Virus record (IMG/VR): IMGVR_UViG_3300048919_000568
Location: 1-21,702 of that record
DNA: 21,702 nt
Direction: 5' to 3' (one strand)
Source: a virus
Shown: positions 19,263 through 21,702 of the stretch, one piece after another
Numbering within the stretch: position 1 is the stretch's first letter
Layout: the number at the start of each line of letters is the position of its first letter
The notes under the pieces: generated by a model
What the model saw: the letters and a program-made list of their open reading frames with translations, nothing else
Told to the model about the DNA's origin: nothing
Databases searched by the model: none
Program-made: the position numbers and the translations under genes

Positions 19263-20426
19263 ATGTCCGAATTGGCCCAAATCCAAAAGGCAATTGAAGA
19301 CGCGCAGAAGAACATGACCGAATTGTTCGATGCGCAGAAAAAAGAAATCACCAGCACCGGTGAGATCAGCAAGAAGCTGCAGGGCGACCTGCAAACCGTT
19401 CAGGATGAACTGAAAACCGCCGGTACCCGCCTGTTCGATCTGGAGTCGAAGCTGGCCGGCGGTACCCTGGACAACCCTGAAACCAAGAAGTCGTTCGCCG
19501 AGCGCGCCGCCGAAGATCTGAAAAAAGGCTGGAATGGTTCCACCTCGGGCAAAGTCGACGTGAAGAGCTTCAGCAAAGCCTTGGGCGCTGGCGCTGCTTC
19601 GGCAGGCGCGTTGGTTCAGCCGCAGCAGAACGCCGGCATCCTAATGCCAGGCCTGCGCCGCCTGACTATTCGGGACTTGCTGGCGCAGGGCCGAACCACC
19701 TCCAATGCCATCGAGTACGTGCGCGAGAACGTATTCACCAACAGCGCCGCGCCGGTGGCTGAAGGCGCGCTCAAGCCCGAGTCGCAGCTGACCTTCACCA
19801 AGGAAACTGCCAACGTCAAAACCATCGCCCACTGGATCCAGGCTTCGCGCCAGATCATGGACGACGCGCCGATGCTGGAGTCCTACGTGAACGGTCGCCT
19901 GCTGTTCGGCCTGGATCTGGTCGAAGAAGGCCAATTGCTCAACGGTGACGGTACCGGCGATAACCTGATCGGTTTGAACAAGGTGGCCAGTGCCTACGAC
20001 GTTGCGCTCAATGCTACTGGCGACACCCGCGCAGACCAGATTGCCCACGCCATTTTCCAGACCAGCGAGTCCGAGTTCGAAGCGTCCGGCCTGATTTTGA
20101 ATCCGCGTGACTGGCACGCGATCGCGCTGCTGAAAGATGCTGACGGTCGCTACATCTTCGGTGGCCCGGCTGCCTTTGCCGCCAAGGTCATGTGGGGGCT
20201 GCCGGTGGTGGCAACCAAGGCTCAGGCTCAAGGTACCTTCACCGTTGGCGGCTTCGACCTGGCATCGCAAATCTGGGACCGCATGGACGCGACTATCGAG
20301 ATCAGCAACCAGGACCGCGATAACTTCGTGAAGAACATGCTGACCATCCTGTGCGAAGAGCGCTTGGCGGTGACCCACTATCGTCCGACCGCAATCATCA
20401 AAGGCACTTTCACCCCTGCAGCATAA
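19263..20426 (+). CDS. HK97-type major capsid protein with cross-linking residues
   Basis: A 387-residue major capsid precursor. Residues 1-105 form the charged, coiled-coil delta domain acting as internal scaffold; the predicted cleavage is after Lys105 (FSK/ALGAGAASAG), matching the site at 103/104 that I recall for HK97 gp5. The mature part keeps HK97 features: the E-loop VAEGALKPES with Lys171 (HK97 Lys169), Asn358 in VKNML (Asn356) and Glu365 in LCEERL (Glu363). All three are shifted by two, so the isopeptide chainmail seen in HK97 is likely here. This alignment is from memory of HK97, not a computed alignment. Confidence 0.95.
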   Translation: MSELAQIQKAIEDAQKNMTELFDAQKKEITSTGEISKKLQGDLQTVQDELKTAGTRLFDLESKLAGGTLDNPETKKSFAERAAEDLKKGWNGSTSGKVDVKSFSKALGAGAASAGALVQPQQNAGILMPGLRRLTIRDLLAQGRTTSNAIEYVRENVFTNSAAPVAEGALKPESQLTFTKETANVKTIAHWIQASRQIMDDAPMLESYVNGRLLFGLDLVEEGQLLNGDGTGDNLIGLNKVASAYDVALNATGDTRADQIAHAIFQTSESEFEASGLILNPRDWHAIALLKDADGRYIFGGPAAFAAKVMWGLPVVATKAQAQGTFTVGGFDLASQIWDRMDATIEISNQDRDNFVKNMLTILCEERLAVTHYRPTAIIKGTFTPAA

Positions 20427-20463
20427 CCACGGGAGCGGGGCAGGCAACTGCCCCGATCACAGC

Positions 20464-20652
20464 ATGAAGACGATTCGCGCCCTGCGTCAGTTCTCGCACT
20501 ATCACGCCGGCCATTTCGATCAATTCGAGGAGCGCCCGGTAACGGATGACATCGCCGAGGCTTTGATCAGTATGGATCTGGCCGAGGAAGTCGAAGCCGG
20601 CGGCGCTCCAAAGGAGAGGCCAACCTCGGTGAAGAAAGCGAAGGCAACCTAA
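20464..20652 (+). CDS. Small hypothetical head-module protein
   Basis: A 62-residue protein beginning MKTIRALRQFSHYHAGHFDQFEERPVTDDIAEALISMDLAEEV, with a Lys-rich tail. Its layout (basic strand, acidic helix, Lys/Ala tail) resembles the 55-residue protein at 21295. Lies between capsid and connector and stops directly before the next ATG. Possibly a minor head component; no function recognised. Ribosome site is weak, so coupling to the capsid gene is not evident. Confidence 0.65.
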   Translation: MKTIRALRQFSHYHAGHFDQFEERPVTDDIAEALISMDLAEEVEAGGAPKERPTSVKKAKAT

Positions 20653-20952
20653 ATGATCGATCTGGCACGCGTGAAGCTCCACCTGCGAGTGGACGGTGAT
20701 GACGAGGATTCGCTCATCACCGGTTACCTTGAGGCCGCGAAGGCGCACGTGGCCATGCACTGTGACCGTGAGCTGGTCGAAGGAACGCCGGCCGGACCAG
20801 AGCAGATGGGGTTTACCCCGGACGTCGAGCAGGCGGTACTGCTGCTCGTTGGGCACTGGTACGCCAACCGCGAGGCCGTGGTGATCGGCACAATCTCATC
20901 GGCTGTTCCTCTGGCCGTTGATCGACTTCTCTGGCCCAGGAAGCGTTTCTGA
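20653..20952 (+). CDS. Head-tail connector (gp6-like)
   Basis: A 99-residue protein of the phage gp6/YqbG-type connector group: LARVKLHLRVDGDDEDSLITGYLEAAKAHVAMHCDREL, then VEQAVLLLVGHWYANREAVV and VPLAVDRLLWPRKR. Helical connectors of this family form a ring below the portal. It abuts the previous stop, and its TGA overlaps the next ATG (TGATG). Confidence 0.88.
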   Translation: MIDLARVKLHLRVDGDDEDSLITGYLEAAKAHVAMHCDRELVEGTPAGPEQMGFTPDVEQAVLLLVGHWYANREAVVIGTISSAVPLAVDRLLWPRKRF

Positions 20953-21284
20953 TGAGAGCAGGCCCAATGCGTCACCGGTGCGCCATCCATAAAGAGGTGC
21001 GCACCCCGAACGGTTCCGGCGGCTTCAAAGTCGTCTGGACTGAGGTTGGAAAGCTGTGGGCGGAGATAACCTTGCCGACGGGGCGCATTGCGCCAGTGGC
21101 TGAGCAGCTAAAGGTCGTAGTTACCGCCGAGATCCGGGTCCGGCCAAGGGCCGATGCCGTCGCAGGAAATCGCATCGTGCACACGGCGAAAGGAATCACC
21201 ACCACCTACCTGATCGGCGCAGCGCTGATCGACAACGAGCACAGCATCCTCCGGCTGCTTTGCTCAAACGTCCCCAACCCTTGA
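20952..21284 (+). CDS. Head closure protein (gp16/gp7-like)
   Basis: A 110-residue beta-rich protein: MRHRCAIHKEVRTPNGSGGFKVVWTEVGKLWAEI, then ITLPTGRIA and an AEIRVRPRADAVAGNRIVH strand pattern, typical of phage head closure (SPP1 gp16 type) proteins that seal the filled head and join the tail. ATG 20952 overlaps the connector stop; Met6 (MRHRC) is an alternative start. Confidence 0.85.
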   Translation: MRAGPMRHRCAIHKEVRTPNGSGGFKVVWTEVGKLWAEITLPTGRIAPVAEQLKVVVTAEIRVRPRADAVAGNRIVHTAKGITTTYLIGAALIDNEHSILRLLCSNVPNP

Positions 21285-21294
21285 GGGTGAATTT

Positions 21295-21462
21295 ATGAAA
21301 GTTATTGCACTGGGCGCCTTGTCGGGCGCTACTGGCGATCGGGAAGAAGGCGAAGAGTTCGTGGTCGATGCCAAGCTCGGCGCCGACCTCATCCAGCGGG
21401 GGCTGGTCAAGCCTGTGGTTGATCTCGCTCCCGCAGAAAAACCGGCCAAGGCCAAGGAGTAA
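21295..21462 (+). CDS. Small hypothetical protein in head-tail module
   Basis: A complete 55-residue frame beginning MKVIALGALSGATGDREEGEEFVVDA and ending with a Lys/Ala/Pro tail (AEKPAKAKE). TTGAGGGTGA gives a Shine-Dalgarno sequence before ATG 21295. It lies between head closure and gp10-like genes with normal spacing. The strand-then-helix pattern (FVVDAKLGADLIQRGLVKPV) resembles small phage proteins that follow head genes; role unknown. Confidence 0.65.
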   Translation: MKVIALGALSGATGDREEGEEFVVDAKLGADLIQRGLVKPVVDLAPAEKPAKAKE

Positions 21463-21465
21463 CCC

Positions 21466-21702
21466 ATGGCTGCCCGCCGGTCGCGCATGTCTGGCGATTT
21501 TAAGTTGCGCAAAACCCTGCGCAACATTCACGCCACGATGGATAACGAGCTGGTCGGCGTGATGCGGGAGGGTGCTGACCAGATCCTGGCAACGATGAGA
21601 CAGCTCATCCCGAAAGACACCGGTGCCGCTGCCGCTGCATTGAGGGTGTTCGTCTCCAAAAGCGGCCTGAACGCCGAGATCGGCATCCGGGGCAAGCGTG
21701 AC
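21466..21702 (+). CDS. HK97-gp10-like tail/neck protein, partial
   Basis: The first 79 codons of a gene cut by the window end. It begins MAARRSRMSGDFKLRKTLRNIH, followed by EGADQILATMRQLIPKDTGAAAAALRVFVSKSG. The LIPKDTG motif and its context are characteristic of the HK97 gp10 family (minor tail/neck component or tail-completion protein). It starts three bases after the previous stop; GGAG within that gene's end can serve as ribosome site. Confidence 0.8.
   Translation, partial: MAARRSRMSGDFKLRKTLRNIHATMDNELVGVMREGADQILATMRQLIPKDTGAAAAALRVFVSKSGLNAEIGIRGKRD

Noticed and set aside
18600-19394. Long leftward frame (264 codons) opposite the protease gene
   Set aside because: Shadow of the S78 protease and capsid start; no plausible ribosome site or domain.
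19641-20447. Long leftward frame (268 codons) opposite the capsid gene
   Set aside because: The rightward frame is an unmistakable HK97 capsid protein; the opposite frame is a codon-bias shadow.
1-21702. tRNA genes, insertion sequences, retrons or CRISPR arrays
   Set aside because: None seen by reading both strands; no transposase or reverse transcriptase motifs. A covariance-model scan would be needed to exclude tRNAs fully.

Overview
The window is the left half of a temperate, lambda-organised siphophage genome or prophage with an HK97-type head module. High G+C, strong GC-rich Shine-Dalgarno sequences, and the combination of a DUF4224 protein beside the integrase, an O/P replication pair, RusA, a Q-type antiterminator and HNH-TerS-TerL suggest a Pseudomonas-type gammaproteobacterial host. 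No host gene is visible, and the attachment site must lie outside the window, left of base 1.

Layout. Bases 1-6621 are a mostly leftward early/accessory arm: integrase, DUF4224 protein, a TGT/DpdA-like protein, a chain of small genes joined by ATGA overlaps (including an HNH nuclease and an 18-codon micro-ORF), Cys-rich proteins and small DNA-binding proteins. Two rightward insertions interrupt this arm. One, 4261-5588, is an A+T-rich gene for an AbiC-like two-helix membrane protein followed by a HEPN-domain protein; it is a candidate anti-phage locus. The other is a lone 59-codon gene at 6970-7149 set between two terminators. The leftward early unit starts at a clear sigma70 promoter (PL, 7826-7854), and its first gene is a LuxR-type HTH protein in the place lambda uses for N.

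Bases 7826-8959 are the immunity region: CI repressor leftward (with its own terminator), Cro/YdaS-like protein rightward, and five related 14-bp operators. Three lie between cI and cro and two lie over PL, matching a lambda OR/OL arrangement. The predicted PRM start lies almost on the cI ATG.

Bases 9089-14106 are the rightward early operon: Rha-type antirepressor, O-like initiator with iterons inside its gene (putative origin), P-like helicase loader, a small protein, YbcO-like nuclease, RusA resolvase, a second complete tyrosine recombinase, a zinc-ribbon protein and Q antiterminator. A PR'-like promoter starts on the Q stop codon and is followed by two tandem terminators, the standard target for Q.

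Bases 14319-21702 are the late operon: holin, HNH protein, a probable cos region, TerS (TTG start), TerL, portal, S78 protease, a major capsid protein that keeps the HK97 cross-linking residues, connector and head-closure proteins, and the start of an HK97-gp10-like gene. Tail genes and endolysin would lie further right, outside the window.
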